DNA of 64,000 nucleotides, taken from contig JAYKYS010000046.1 in the NCBI GenBank assembly GCA_036924285.1, forward strand, positions 1-64,000, written 5' to 3'. Positions 9,828 through 23,920 of this stretch are shown in pieces. The notes under the pieces are model-generated. The model saw only the letters and a list, made by a program, of their open reading frames with translations, did not search any database and was not told the origin of the DNA. The position numbers and the translations under genes were made by a program. Position 1 is the first letter of the stretch, and each line of letters opens with the position of its first letter. Source of the stretch: Asterella californica. Lineage: Eukaryota > Streptophyta > Marchantiopsida > Marchantiales > Aytoniaceae.

Positions 9828-10481
9828 AAAATCATTGCTCCACTTTGTAGTAGATATCAAGTGTTCAAGAGCATCAAGATAAAAATGTCTTTTGTGGTGG
9901 TCAAGACGGACCTTTGAGGTATTGGTGCTATCACCAAATCCTTTTGGTTTGTAAGATAAAGAAAAGCTAGACGAGGATAGTGAGAACAACAAAGGAGTAT
10001 GATTTGATTCAAGTTGGGGGTCCAATACTTCAAACGTGAAAAATAGAAGAACTATTAGTAGCTGAGACTAGGAGATAGTCTACTGTGCTTGTTCTATACA
10101 TAGAGACGTATGTGTTTTGACTAGAATGAGGAAAATGAGATGTACCGTTCAAAACTTTCAAACTGCAAATCGATCCAAAAGTTAGAAAATGCTCTTTCAT
10201 GTCATTTGTGGAAGTATCTAAAGAGATACGAGATCAGATAAGATCATCGTCTTTTCTAGAATAGAAGAGTGATGAGAAGCATAAAATTGTGTGAATTGAC
10301 AAGTATGAATTCTGGCATTGAAGTCTCTTACTATAAAGACCTTCTCTTGATATTTCAGAACATCAAACAGAAAGACGATGAAAAGGTTGACTCATGCTAC
10401 AGAATTTGGTGAGGTAAATGAGCATGTTCAAAGGTGTAAAATAGCATATTGTATATAATATTATTTTTTTTGCTGTTGTAG
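9759..10481. other. Unit spacer, about 720 bp, between RT and ORF1 (reference)
   Basis: AT-rich sequence between the truncated RT 5' end (minus) and the ORF1 ATG (plus). It opens with telomere-like tracts (9759-9827) and closes with a candidate mini-exon and intron (10378-10481). Between about 9830 and 10370 I see no convincing gene. An 81-codon minus frame (9780-10025) has no recognisable motif. If the twin-priming reading is right, much of this is the inverted 5' UTR of the LINE. Other copies: 217-934, 3395-4117, 6577-7299, 12941-13663, 16123-16845, 19305-20027, 22487-23209, 25669-26391, 28851-29573, 32033-32755, 35215-35937, 38397-39118, 41587-42309, 44778-45500, 47969-48691, 51150-51872, 54341-55063, 57523-58245, 60714-61436, and partial 63905-64000. 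Confidence 0.7.
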
Positions 10482-11192
10482 ATGATGGAGGAGATTAAAC
10501 AACTCCTTCATAAGGTACTTGCTGCGGTGGAAGAGGTATCTGTTGAAGTTATAGATTTGCATCGTGAGCTTGTTTCACACAAGAATGCGCTTACGGCCGT
10601 TATCATAGATGTTCATGCATTGAAGAAAATGCAAACTGTTGTAGCCACCACCACCAAAGAAATCTCTTCTGGGGAGAAATCTGTTGTGGTAAACGAGGGT
10701 TTCAAGGAGGTTGTTGAGAAGTTAGAGATGAAGGTGAAATCTTATGCAGAGGCGGCTCAAGTCTCTTATTTCCAAGAGCAAGAGAATGAAAAGCAGAACC
10801 AACTCTCTAGGGTGAAGAACGTGAGAATTGTTGGGTTACCAGAGATAGACAAGGAAGACATCAAAGAAGCTGCTACCACTTTCTTTGCTGATACGCTTCA
10901 TGTTCACAAGCTTGTACTAGTTTAGGCTTATAGCATCGAACAGAAGGGCTCACAACCTCAATCCATACTCGCGAAGTTTGCTGATCAAGGACAACAAGAT
11001 ACAGCGATGGCTAACAAAGATGTCTTGAAGGGGAGGCAAATCTGGTTGGATCCAGATCTTACACTGCTACAAGCTGAAGCCAAGCTTAAGGAGCTCACTA
11101 GGGTAAAAGAAGCTCAACAAGGAGGGTTTGTTGCTTTTTTGAGAGATGGACGTGCTGTGATTACTCAAAAGAAACGAGATACCTCCAAATAG
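10482..11192 (+). pseudogene. LINE ORF1 copy, unit 4 (class I)
   Basis: Same as the reference. It follows the spacer that carries the private C-to-T change at 9821. Confidence 0.72.
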
Positions 11193-11404
11193 CAATTCCT
11201 GACCCTCAGAGTTATGATGTGGAACATTCATCGAATTAAAGTACACAAGTGGTTTACCGGTTTGAAACAAAGCTGATATCATCAACATGGTGGAGAATGA
11301 ATGAATGAATGAATATCAAGCCCGGAAGACCCAAAGAATCAAATGGAAGAAATAAAAACAATACAAAGTCAACATGTGAGCCTAGGAAACCCTAGGAGAT
11401 CGTA

Positions 11405-12940
11405 TCAATGCAAAAGAGCATTGGTACGACAAGAAACTATATCTCTAATATAAAGCCCTAGTGGGAGAGCTGACATCTGTAAAAGTGTATAGAAATCACT
11501 AGCAACTATCTTATGTCTACATCTAATCTCATCATACAAGGGACATACAATGAATACATGATCCTCATCCTCTATCTGATCACAAAGTCTACAAAGCCGT
11601 TCACTCCTAACAATGTTTAACCAACGCCCTTCCTTAATGCCAAGTCTATGAGAGCTAGTGCGGTGCTGAGCGATGATATGCCAAAGAGAGATTGAAATAG
11701 GTGCCCGGAGGTACTCTTGTTCACAATACACCAACATGGGATTGACATGCTGTTGATAGTAAGCCATCTTTGTCTTGGATTGAGACCATATAGCATGTAA
11801 AAACCTTTTCTGAATCAACTCCCGAAGAGCAATAGGTGGAAGGTCAAAATCACGTTAAAAAATGTTCCATTTTCCACACCAAGCCACCACATCAGCATAC
11901 CAACCGAATAAGAATGTAGCTCTTAGAGCTTGACAAGGTAATCTCGTCTCTCCAAGGGATCTCACTCTTGAGACATAAATGATATTGAAGTAAAGAGCTT
12001 CTGCTTCCACGGATAAGCAACCAGATTCAGCAAGGAGCATAGCATATGGTGTTTGGCATCTTACACCAAGCTCCACTTGTAAGAACACTTTTTGAACCTT
12101 CTCGATACATTCCCAAGCTCCTTTCCTTGCACCAGGCCCCCACACTTGAACACCATAAAGTATCACAGGCAAAACCAAACTCCTGAAGACAAACTTTCTC
12201 AAATCCCATGCTAAGAGATGAGCACGTCGACAACGATTCAAAAGAGAGTACAAAGCTTTGTAACCAGCTTCAACTCTCTTATGAATGCACAAAGCCCAAC
12301 TGTAGTTATGAGAGAAGTCAATGCCCAAGTACTTGTAACTCTCCACTTGTTGTAAAACTTGGCCCTTGTAGAGAAAAGAATGGCGCACTTTTGAACCCAC
12401 CACCATCACCTTGGACTTCGAAAGGTTCACTTCCATCTGCATGTTGTTGCAAAAGACCTCAAGAGCATCCAAATGTCGTTGTAAACTCAAAGGATCACGT
12501 GATAGAAGGATGATATCATCAGCATAAATCAATGCTTGAATGATATAGATTCCCAACTTCACACCTTCTCTTCCAAATTCAGCAAGACATCTCTCCACGT
12601 CATCAATGAAGATACCAAATAGAGTAGGGGAGAGAGGACAACCTTGAATGACTCCAATAGTGCTAAAGATCTCCTTTGATTGTGTCGAGGTAAGCTTCAC
12701 ATAAACTCGTTCATAGAGTTTAGAAACCGCTGCCATCATGTCTTTAGGAACACCAATGGCAACAAGTCTGTCCCATAAGAGCTTCCTAGGCACCCTATCA
12801 AAAGCTTTTGTGTAGTCGATAAAAGCAACATAGAGAGATTTACCATTTCCTTTTGACTTCTCCCAAGCAACACGAAGACAAAGGATATGATCAATGGTGC
12901 TAAAGGTAGGACGAAAACCTGCTTGTGAACGAGCTCTCAC
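11405..12940 (-). pseudogene. LINE RT-zinc knuckle copy, unit 4 (class I)
   Basis: Identical in protein to the reference; TAA at 11857-11855; Ile443. Confidence 0.88.
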
Positions 12941-13663
12941 ATATCAACCCTATCAACGCTATCAACATGAGTTTAGTCTAAACCCTACCAACCCTACCAA
13001 CCCTATATCAAAATCATTGCTCCACTTTGTAGTAGATATCAAGTGTTCAAGAGCATCAAGATAAAAATGTCTTTTGTGGTGGTCAAGACGGACCTTTGAG
13101 GTATTGGTGCTATCACCAAATCCTTTTGGTTTGTAAGATAAAGAAAAGCTAGACGAGGATAGTGAGAACAACAAAGGAGTATGATTTGATTCAAGTTGGG
13201 GGTCCAATACTTCAAACGTGAAAAATAGAAGAACTATTAGTAGCTGAGACTAGGAGATAGTCTACTGTGCTTGTTCTATACATAGAGACGTATGTGTTTT
13301 GACTAGAATGAGGAAAATGAGATGTACCGTTCAAAACTTTCAAACTGCAAATCGATCCAAAAGTTAGAAAATGCTCTTTCATGTCATTTGTGGAAGTATC
13401 TAAAGAGATACGAGATCAGATAAGATCATCGTCTTTTCTAGAATAGAAGAGTGATGAGAAGCATAAAATTGTGTGAATTGACAAGTATGAATTCTGGCAT
13501 TGAAGTCTCTTACTATAAAGACCTTCTCTTGATATTTCAGAACATCAAACAGAAAGACGATGAAAAGGTTGACTCATGCTACAGAATTTGGTGAGGTAAA
13601 TGAGCATGTTCAAAGGTGTAAAATAGCATATTGTATATAATATTATTTTTTTTGCTGTTGTAG

Positions 13664-14374
13664 ATGATGGAGGAGATTAAACAACTCCTTCATAAGGTAC
13701 TTGCTGCGGTGGAAGAGGTATCTGTTGAAGTTATAGATTTGCATCGTGAGCTTGTTTCACACAAGAATGCGCTTACGGCCGTTATCATAGATGTTCATGC
13801 ATTGAAGAAAATGCAAACTGTTGTAGCCACCACCACCAAAGAAATCTCTTCTGGGGAGAAATCTGTTGTGGTAAACGAGGGTTTCAAGGAGGTTGTTGAG
13901 AAGTTAGAGATGAAGGTGAAATCTTATGCAGAGGCGGCTCAAGTCTCTTATTTCCAAGAGCAAGAGAATGAAAAGCAGAACCAACTCTCTAGGGTGAAGA
14001 ACGTGAGAATTGTTGGGTTACCAGAGATAGACAAGGAAGACATCAAAGAAGCTGCTACCACTTTCTTTGCTGATACGCTTCATGTTCACAAGCTTGTACT
14101 AGTTTAGGCTTATAGCATCGAACAGAAGGGCTCACAACCTCAATCCATACTCGCGAAGTTTGCTGATCAAGGACAACAAGATACAGCGATGGCTAACAAA
14201 GATGTCTTGAAGGGGAGGCAAATCTGGTTGGATCCAGATCTTACACTGCTACAAGCTGAAGCCAAGCTTAAGGAGCTCACTAGGGTAAAAGAAGCTCAAC
14301 AAGGAGGGTTTGTTGCTTTTTTGAGAGATGGACGTGCTGTGATTACTCAAAAGAAACGAGATACCTCCAAATAG
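13664..14374 (+). pseudogene. LINE ORF1 copy, unit 5 (class I)
   Basis: Same as the reference. It is the last copy in this run with the A-interrupted T tract; units 6-13 have an uninterrupted tract. Confidence 0.72.
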
Positions 14375-14586
14375 CAATTCCTGACCCTCAGAGTTATGAT
14401 GTGGAACATTCATCGAATTAAAGTACACAAGTGGTTTACCGGTTTGAAACAAAGCTGATATCATCAACATGGTGGAGAATGAATGAATGAATGAATATCA
14501 AGCCCGGAAGACCCAAAGAATCAAATGGAAGAAATAAAAACAATACAAAGTCAACATGTGAGCCTAGGAAACCCTAGGAGATCGTA

Positions 14587-16122
14587 TCAATGCAAAAGAG
14601 CATTGGTACGACAAGAAACTATATCTCTAATATAAAGCCCTAGTGGGAGAGCTGACATCTGTAAAAGTGTATAGAAATCACTAGCAACTATCTTATGTCT
14701 ACATCTAATCTCATCATACAAGGGACATACAATGAATACATGATCCTCATCCTCTATCTGATCACAAAGTCTACAAAGCCGTTCACTCCTAACAATGTTT
14801 AACCAACGCCCTTCCTTAATGCCAAGTCTATGAGAGCTAGTGCGGTGCTGAGCGATGATATGCCAAAGAGAGATTGAAATAGGTGCCCGGAGGTACTCTT
14901 GTTCACAATACACCAACATGGGATTGACATGCTGTTGATAGTAAGCCATCTTTGTCTTGGATTGAGACCATATAGCATGTAAAAACCTTTTCTGAATCAA
15001 CTCCCGAAGAGCAATAGGTGGAAGGTCAAAATCACGTTAAAAAATGTTCCATTTTCCACACCAAGCCACCACATCAGCATACCAACCGAATAAGAATGTA
15101 GCTCTTAGAGCTTGACAAGGTAATCTCGTCTCTCCAAGGGATCTCACTCTTGAGACATAAATGATATTGAAGTAAAGAGCTTCTGCTTCCACGGATAAGC
15201 AACCAGATTCAGCAAGGAGCATAGCATATGGTGTTTGGCATCTTACACCAAGCTCCACTTGTAAGAACACTTTTTGAACCTTCTCGATACATTCCCAAGC
15301 TCCTTTCCTTGCACCAGGCCCCCACACTTGAACACCATAAAGTATCACAGGCAAAACCAAACTCCTGAAGACAAACTTTCTCAAATCCCATGCTAAGAGA
15401 TGAGCACGTCGACAACGATTCAAAAGAGAGTACAAAGCTTTGTAACCAGCTTCAACTCTCTTATGAATGCACAAAGCCCAACTGTAGTTATGAGAGAAGT
15501 CAATGCCCAAGTACTTGTAACTCTCCACTTGTTGTAAAACTTGGCCCTTGTAGAGAAAAGAATGGCGCACTTTTGAACCCACCACCATCACCTTGGACTT
15601 CGAAAGGTTCACTTCCATCTGCATGTTGTTGCAAAAGACCTCAAGAGCATCCAAATGTCGTTGTAAACTCAAAGGATCACGTGATAGAAGGATGATATCA
15701 TCAGCATAAATCAATGCTTGAATGATATAGATTCCCAACTTCACACCTTCTCTTCCAAATTCAGCAAGACATCTCTCCACGTCATCAATGAAGATACCAA
15801 ATAGAGTAGGGGAGAGAGGACAACCTTGAATGACTCCAATAGTGCTAAAGATCTCCTTTGATTGTGTCGAGGTAAGCTTCACATAAACTCGTTCATAGAG
15901 TTTAGAAACCGCTGCCATCATGTCTTTAGGAACACCAATGGCAACAAGTCTGTCCCATAAGAGCTTCCTAGGCACCCTATCAAAAGCTTTTGTGTAGTCG
16001 ATAAAAGCAACATAGAGAGATTTACCATTTCCTTTTGACTTCTCCCAAGCAACACGAAGACAAAGGATATGATCAATGGTGCTAAAGGTAGGACGAAAAC
16101 CTGCTTGTGAACGAGCTCTCAC
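14587..16122 (-). pseudogene. LINE RT-zinc knuckle copy, unit 5 (class I)
   Basis: Identical in protein to the reference; Ile443. The class I/II boundary falls between this knuckle region and the T tract near 16827. Confidence 0.88.
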
Positions 16123-16845
16123 ATATCAACCCTATCAACGCTATCAACATGAGTTTAGTCTAAACCCTACCAACCCTACCAACCCTATATCAAAATCATT
16201 GCTCCACTTTGTAGTAGATATCAAGTGTTCAAGAGCATCAAGATAAAAATGTCTTTTGTGGTGGTCAAGACGGACCTTTGAGGTATTGGTGCTATCACCA
16301 AATCCTTTTGGTTTGTAAGATAAAGAAAAGCTAGACGAGGATAGTGAGAACAACAAAGGAGTATGATTTGATTCAAGTTGGGGGTCCAATACTTCAAACG
16401 TGAAAAATAGAAGAACTATTAGTAGCTGAGACTAGGAGATAGTCTACTGTGCTTGTTCTATACATAGAGACGTATGTGTTTTGACTAGAATGAGGAAAAT
16501 GAGATGTACCGTTCAAAACTTTCAAACTGCAAATCGATCCAAAAGTTAGAAAATGCTCTTTCATGTCATTTGTGGAAGTATCTAAAGAGATACGAGATCA
16601 GATAAGATCATCGTCTTTTCTAGAATAGAAGAGTGATGAGAAGCATAAAATTGTGTGAATTGACAAGTATGAATTCTGGCATTGAAGTCTCTTACTATAA
16701 AGACCTTCTCTTGATATTTCAGAACATCAAACAGAAAGACGATGAAAAGGTTGACTCATGCTACAGAATTTGGTGAGGTAAATGAGCATGTTCAAAGGTG
16801 TAAAATAGCATATTGTATATAATATTTTTTTTTTTGCTGTTGTAG

Positions 16846-17556
16846 ATGATGGAGGAGATTAAACAACTCCTTCATAAGGTACTTGCTGCGGTGGAAGAGG
16901 TATCTGTTGAAGTTATAGATTTGCATCGTGAGCTTGTTTCACACAAGAATGCGCTTACGGCCGTTATCATAGATGTTCATGCATTGAAGAAAATGCAAAC
17001 TGTTGTAGCCACCACCACCAAAGAAATCTCTTCTGGGGAGAAATCTGTTGTGGTAAACGAGGGTTTCAAGGAGGTTGTTGAGAAGTTAGAGATGAAGGTG
17101 AAATCTTATGCAGAGGCGGCTCAAGTCTCTTATTTCCAAGAGCAAGAGAATGAAAAGCAGAACCAACTCTCTAGGGTGAAGAACGTGAGAATTGTTGGGT
17201 TACCAGAGATAGACAAGGAAGACATCAAAGAAGCTGCTACCACTTTCTTTGCTGATACGCTTCATGTTCACAAGCTTGTACTAGTTTAGGCTTATAGCAT
17301 CGAACAGAAGGGCTCACAACCTCAATCCATACTCGCGAAGTTTGCTGATCAAGGACAACAAGATACAGCGATGGCTAACAAAGATGTCTTGAAGGGGAGG
17401 CAAATCTGGTTGGATCCAGATCTTACACTGCTACAAGCTGAAGCCAAGCTTAAGGAGCTCACTAGGGTAAAAGAAGCTCAACAAGGAGGGTTTGTTGCTT
17501 TTTTGAGAGATGGACGTGCTGTGATTACTCAAAAGAAACGAGATACCTCCAAATAG
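16846..17556 (+). pseudogene. LINE ORF1 copy, unit 6 (class II, first)
   Basis: ORF1 protein as the reference. The T tract upstream has T instead of A at 16827, the class II marker. Confidence 0.72.
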
Positions 17557-17768
17557 CAATTCCTGACCCTCAGAGTTATGATGTGGAACATTCATCGAAT
17601 TAAAGTACACAAGTGGTTTACCGGTTTGAAACAAAGCTGATATCATCAACATGGTGGAGAATGAATGAATGAATGAATATCAAGCCCGGAAGACCCAAAG
17701 AATCAAATGGAAGAAATAAAAACAATACAAAGTCAACATGTGAGCCTAGGAAACCCTAGGAGATCGTA

Positions 17769-19304
17769 TCAATGCAAAAGAGCATTGGTACGACAAGAAA
17801 CTATATCTCTAATATAAAGCCCTAGTGGGAGAGCTGACATCTGTAAAAGTGTATAGAAATCACTAGCAACTATCTTATGTCTACATCTAATCTCATCATA
17901 CAAGGGACATACAATGAATACATGATCCTCATCCTCTATCTGATCACAAAGTCTACAAAGCCGTTCACTCCTAACCATGTTTAACCAACGCCCTTCCTTA
18001 ATGCCAAGTCTATGAGAGCTAGTGCGGTGCTGAGCGATGATATGCCAAAGAGAGATTGAAATAGGTGCCCGGAGGTACTCTTGTTCACAATACACCAACA
18101 TGGGATTGACATGCTGTTGATAGTAAGCCATCTTTGTCTTGGATTGAGACCATATAGCATGTAAAAACCTTTTCTGAATCAACTCCCGAAGAGCAATAGG
18201 TGGAAGGTCAAAATCACGTTAAAAAATGTTCCATTTTCCACACCAAGCCACCACATCAGCATACCAACCGAATAAGAATGTAGCTCTTAGAGCTTGACAA
18301 GGTAATCTCGTCTCTCCAAGGGATCTCACTCTTGAGACATAAATGATATTGAAGTAAAGAGCTTCTGCTTCCACGGATAAGCAACCAGATTCAGCAAGGA
18401 GCATAGCATATGGTGTTTGGCATCTTACACCAAGCTCCACTTGTAAGAACACTTTTTGAACCTTCTCGATACATTCCCAAGCTCCTTTCCTTGCACCAGG
18501 CCCCCACACTTGAACACCATAAAGTATCACAGGCAAAACCAAACTCCTGAAGACAAACTTTCTCAAATCCCATGCTAAGAGATGAGCACGTCGACAACGA
18601 TTCAAAAGAGAGTACAAAGCTTTGTAACCAGCTTCAACTCTCTTATGAATGCACAAAGCCCAACTGTAGTTATGAGAGAAGTCAATGCCCAAGTACTTGT
18701 AACTCTCCACTTGTTGTAAAACTTGGCCCTTGTAGAGAAAAGAATGGCGCACTTTTGAACCCACCACCATCACCTTGGACTTCGAAAGGTTCACTTCCAT
18801 CTGCATGTTGTTGCAAAAGACCTCAAGAGCATCCAAATGTCGTTGTAAACTCAAAGGATCACGTGATAGAAGGATGATATCATCAGCATAAATCAATGCT
18901 TGAATGATATAGATTCCCAACTTCACACCTTCTCTTCCAAATTCAGCAAGACATCTCTCCACGTCATCAATGAAGATACCAAATAGAGTAGGGGAGAGAG
19001 GACAACCTTGAATGACTCCAATAGTGCTAAAGATCTCCTTTGATTGTGTCGAGGTAAGCTTCACATAAACTCGTTCATAGAGTTTAGAAACCGCTGCCAT
19101 CATGTCTTTAGGAACACCAATGGCAACAAGTCTGTCCCATAAGAGCTTCCTAGGCACCCTATCAAAAGCTTTTGTGTAGTCGATAAAAGCAACATAGAGA
19201 GATTTACCATTTCCTTTTGACTTCTCCCAAGCAACACGAAGACAAAGGATATGATCAATGGTGCTAAAGGTAGGACGAAAACCTGCTTGTGAACGAGCTC
19301 TCAC
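17769..19304 (-). pseudogene. LINE RT-zinc knuckle copy, unit 6 (class II)
   Basis: RT as the reference. The first Met443 copy (A-to-C at 17976 on +), the second class II marker. Confidence 0.88.
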
Positions 19305-20027
19305 ATATCAACCCTATCAACGCTATCAACATGAGTTTAGTCTAAACCCTACCAACCCTACCAACCCTATATCAAAATCATTGCTCCACTTTGTAGTAGA
19401 TATCAAGTGTTCAAGAGCATCAAGATAAAAATGTCTTTTGTGGTGGTCAAGACGGACCTTTGAGGTATTGGTGCTATCACCAAATCCTTTTGGTTTGTAA
19501 GATAAAGAAAAGCTAGACGAGGATAGTGAGAACAACAAAGGAGTATGATTTGATTCAAGTTGGGGGTCCAATACTTCAAACGTGAAAAATAGAAGAACTA
19601 TTAGTAGCTGAGACTAGGAGATAGTCTACTGTGCTTGTTCTATACATAGAGACGTATGTGTTTTGACTAGAATGAGGAAAATGAGATGTACCGTTCAAAA
19701 CTTTCAAACTGCAAATCGATCCAAAAGTTAGAAAATGCTCTTTCATGTCATTTGTGGAAGTATCTAAAGAGATACGAGATCAGATAAGATCATCGTCTTT
19801 TCTAGAATAGAAGAGTGATGAGAAGCATAAAATTGTGTGAATTGACAAGTATGAATTCTGGCATTGAAGTCTCTTACTATAAAGACCTTCTCTTGATATT
19901 TCAGAACATCAAACAGAAAGACGATGAAAAGGTTGACTCATGCTACAGAATTTGGTGAGGTAAATGAGCATGTTCAAAGGTGTAAAATAGCATATTGTAT
20001 ATAATATTTTTTTTTTTGCTGTTGTAG

Positions 20028-20738
20028 ATGATGGAGGAGATTAAACAACTCCTTCATAAGGTACTTGCTGCGGTGGAAGAGGTATCTGTTGAAGTTATAG
20101 ATTTGCATCGTGAGCTTGTTTCACACAAGAATGCGCTTACGGCCGTTATCATAGATGTTCATGCATTGAAGAAAATGCAAACTGTTGTAGCCACCACCAC
20201 CAAAGAAATCTCTTCTGGGGAGAAATCTGTTGTGGTAAACGAGGGTTTCAAGGAGGTTGTTGAGAAGTTAGAGATGAAGGTGAAATCTTATGCAGAGGCG
20301 GCTCAAGTCTCTTATTTCCAAGAGCAAGAGAATGAAAAGCAGAACCAACTCTCTAGGGTGAAGAACGTGAGAATTGTTGGGTTACCAGAGATAGACAAGG
20401 AAGACATCAAAGAAGCTGCTACCACTTTCTTTGCTGATACGCTTCATGTTCACAAGCTTGTACTAGTTTAGGCTTATAGCATCGAACAGAAGGGCTCACA
20501 ACCTCAATCCATACTCGCGAAGTTTGCTGATCAAGGACAACAAGATACAGCGATGGCTAACAAAGATGTCTTGAAGGGGAGGCAAATCTGGTTGGATCCA
20601 GATCTTACACTGCTACAAGCTGAAGCCAAGCTTAAGGAGCTCACTAGGGTAAAAGAAGCTCAACAAGGAGGGTTTGTTGCTTTTTTGAGAGATGGACGTG
20701 CTGTGATTACTCAAAAGAAACGAGATACCTCCAAATAG
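20028..20738 (+). pseudogene. LINE ORF1 copy, unit 7 (class II)
   Basis: Short form, Val117, uninterrupted T tract; otherwise as the reference. Confidence 0.72.
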
Positions 20739-20950
20739 CAATTCCTGACCCTCAGAGTTATGATGTGGAACATTCATCGAATTAAAGTACACAAGTGGTT
20801 TACCGGTTTGAAACAAAGCTGATATCATCAACATGGTGGAGAATGAATGAATGAATGAATATCAAGCCCGGAAGACCCAAAGAATCAAATGGAAGAAATA
20901 AAAACAATACAAAGTCAACATGTGAGCCTAGGAAACCCTAGGAGATCGTA

Positions 20951-22486
20951 TCAATGCAAAAGAGCATTGGTACGACAAGAAACTATATCTCTAATATAAA
21001 GCCCTAGTGGGAGAGCTGACATCTGTAAAAGTGTATAGAAATCACTAGCAACTATCTTATGTCTACATCTAATCTCATCATACAAGGGACATACAATGAA
21101 TACATGATCCTCATCCTCTATCTGATCACAAAGTCTACAAAGCCGTTCACTCCTAACCATGTTTAACCAACGCCCTTCCTTAATGCCAAGTCTATGAGAG
21201 CTAGTGCGGTGCTGAGCGATGATATGCCAAAGAGAGATTGAAATAGGTGCCCGGAGGTACTCTTGTTCACAATACACCAACATGGGATTGACATGCTGTT
21301 GATAGTAAGCCATCTTTGTCTTGGATTGAGACCATATAGCATGTAAAAACCTTTTCTGAATCAACTCCCGAAGAGCAATAGGTGGAAGGTCAAAATCACG
21401 TTAAAAAATGTTCCATTTTCCACACCAAGCCACCACATCAGCATACCAACCGAATAAGAATGTAGCTCTTAGAGCTTGACAAGGTAATCTCGTCTCTCCA
21501 AGGGATCTCACTCTTGAGACATAAATGATATTGAAGTAAAGAGCTTCTGCTTCCACGGATAAGCAACCAGATTCAGCAAGGAGCATAGCATATGGTGTTT
21601 GGCATCTTACACCAAGCTCCACTTGTAAGAACACTTTTTGAACCTTCTCGATACATTCCCAAGCTCCTTTCCTTGCACCAGGCCCCCACACTTGAACACC
21701 ATAAAGTATCACAGGCAAAACCAAACTCCTGAAGACAAACTTTCTCAAATCCCATGCTAAGAGATGAGCACGTCGACAACGATTCAAAAGAGAGTACAAA
21801 GCTTTGTAACCAGCTTCAACTCTCTTATGAATGCACAAAGCCCAACTGTAGTTATGAGAGAAGTCAATGCCCAAGTACTTGTAACTCTCCACTTGTTGTA
21901 AAACTTGGCCCTTGTAGAGAAAAGAATGGCGCACTTTTGAACCCACCACCATCACCTTGGACTTCGAAAGGTTCACTTCCATCTGCATGTTGTTGCAAAA
22001 GACCTCAAGAGCATCCAAATGTCGTTGTAAACTCAAAGGATCACGTGATAGAAGGATGATATCATCAGCATAAATCAATGCTTGAATGATATAGATTCCC
22101 AACTTCACACCTTCTCTTCCAAATTCAGCAAGACATCTCTCCACGTCATCAATGAAGATACCAAATAGAGTAGGGGAGAGAGGACAACCTTGAATGACTC
22201 CAATAGTGCTAAAGATCTCCTTTGATTGTGTCGAGGTAAGCTTCACATAAACTCGTTCATAGAGTTTAGAAACCGCTGCCATCATGTCTTTAGGAACACC
22301 AATGGCAACAAGTCTGTCCCATAAGAGCTTCCTAGGCACCCTATCAAAAGCTTTTGTGTAGTCGATAAAAGCAACATAGAGAGATTTACCATTTCCTTTT
22401 GACTTCTCCCAAGCAACACGAAGACAAAGGATATGATCAATGGTGCTAAAGGTAGGACGAAAACCTGCTTGTGAACGAGCTCTCAC
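20951..22486 (-). pseudogene. LINE RT-zinc knuckle copy, unit 7 (class II)
   Basis: RT as the reference; Met443. Confidence 0.88.
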
Positions 22487-23209
22487 ATATCAACCCTATC
22501 AACGCTATCAACATGAGTTTAGTCTAAACCCTACCAACCCTACCAACCCTATATCAAAATCATTGCTCCACTTTGTAGTAGATATCAAGTGTTCAAGAGC
22601 ATCAAGATAAAAATGTCTTTTGTGGTGGTCAAGACGGACCTTTGAGGTATTGGTGCTATCACCAAATCCTTTTGGTTTGTAAGATAAAGAAAAGCTAGAC
22701 GAGGATAGTGAGAACAACAAAGGAGTATGATTTGATTCAAGTTGGGGGTCCAATACTTCAAACGTGAAAAATAGAAGAACTATTAGTAGCTGAGACTAGG
22801 AGATAGTCTACTGTGCTTGTTCTATACATAGAGACGTATGTGTTTTGACTAGAATGAGGAAAATGAGATGTACCGTTCAAAACTTTCAAACTGCAAATCG
22901 ATCCAAAAGTTAGAAAATGCTCTTTCATGTCATTTGTGGAAGTATCTAAAGAGATACGAGATCAGATAAGATCATCGTCTTTTCTAGAATAGAAGAGTGA
23001 TGAGAAGCATAAAATTGTGTGAATTGACAAGTATGAATTCTGGCATTGAAGTCTCTTACTATAAAGACCTTCTCTTGATATTTCAGAACATCAAACAGAA
23101 AGACGATGAAAAGGTTGACTCATGCTACAGAATTTGGTGAGGTAAATGAGCATGTTCAAAGGTGTAAAATAGCATATTGTATATAATATTTTTTTTTTTG
23201 CTGTTGTAG

Positions 23210-23920
23210 ATGATGGAGGAGATTAAACAACTCCTTCATAAGGTACTTGCTGCGGTGGAAGAGGTATCTGTTGAAGTTATAGATTTGCATCGTGAGCTTG
23301 TTTCACACAAGAATGCGCTTACGGCCGTTATCATAGATGTTCATGCATTGAAGAAAATGCAAACTGTTGTAGCCACCACCACCAAAGAAATCTCTTCTGG
23401 GGAGAAATCTGTTGTGGTAAACGAGGGTTTCAAGGAGGTTGTTGAGAAGTTAGAGATGAAGGTGAAATCTTATGCAGAGGCGGCTCAAGTCTCTTATTTC
23501 CAAGAGCAAGAGAATGAAAAGCAGAACCAACTCTCTAGGGTGAAGAACGTGAGAATTGTTGGGTTACCAGAGATAGACAAGGAAGACATCAAAGAAGCTG
23601 CTACCACTTTCTTTGCTGATACGCTTCATGTTCACAAGCTTGTACTAGTTTAGGCTTATAGCATCGAACAGAAGGGCTCACAACCTCAATCCATACTCGC
23701 GAAGTTTGCTGATCAAGGACAACAAGATACAGCGATGGCTAACAAAGATGTCTTGAAGGGGAGGCAAATCTGGTTGGATCCAGATCTTACACTGCTACAA
23801 GCTGAAGCCAAGCTTAAGGAGCTCACTAGGGTAAAAGAAGCTCAACAAGGAGGGTTTGTTGCTTTTTTGAGAGATGGACGTGCTGTGATTACTCAAAAGA
23901 AACGAGATACCTCCAAATAG
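23210..23920 (+). pseudogene. LINE ORF1 copy, unit 8 (class II)
   Basis: Short form, Val117, uninterrupted T tract. Confidence 0.72.

Larger units (their letters stand above)
8133..11314. mobile_element. Reference array unit (3,182 bp): inverted composite of a LINE
   Basis: One complete unit, from just after one (GAAT)5 run to the end of the next. On the minus strand it begins with LINE 3' sequence, zinc knuckle and RT (8223-9758). It continues through a spacer with telomere-like tracts (9759-10481), then on the plus strand ORF1 (10482-11192) and an endonuclease stub (11214 to about 11294), and ends in (GAAT)5. The two coding halves converge on the tetranucleotide run. Most of the endonuclease and the N-terminal part of the RT are absent. 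The order fits a 5'-inverted ('twin-primed') LINE insertion whose tail was joined to its other end by tandem duplication. The coding identities are visible in the sequence; the mechanism is inference. Confidence 0.75.

Noticed and set aside
9780..10025. An 81-codon Ser-rich minus-strand ORF in the spacer
   Set aside because: No motif, signal or family resemblance, and its C-terminal GLVGLVGF is just translation of the telomere-like tract. It is conserved only because the units are copies.
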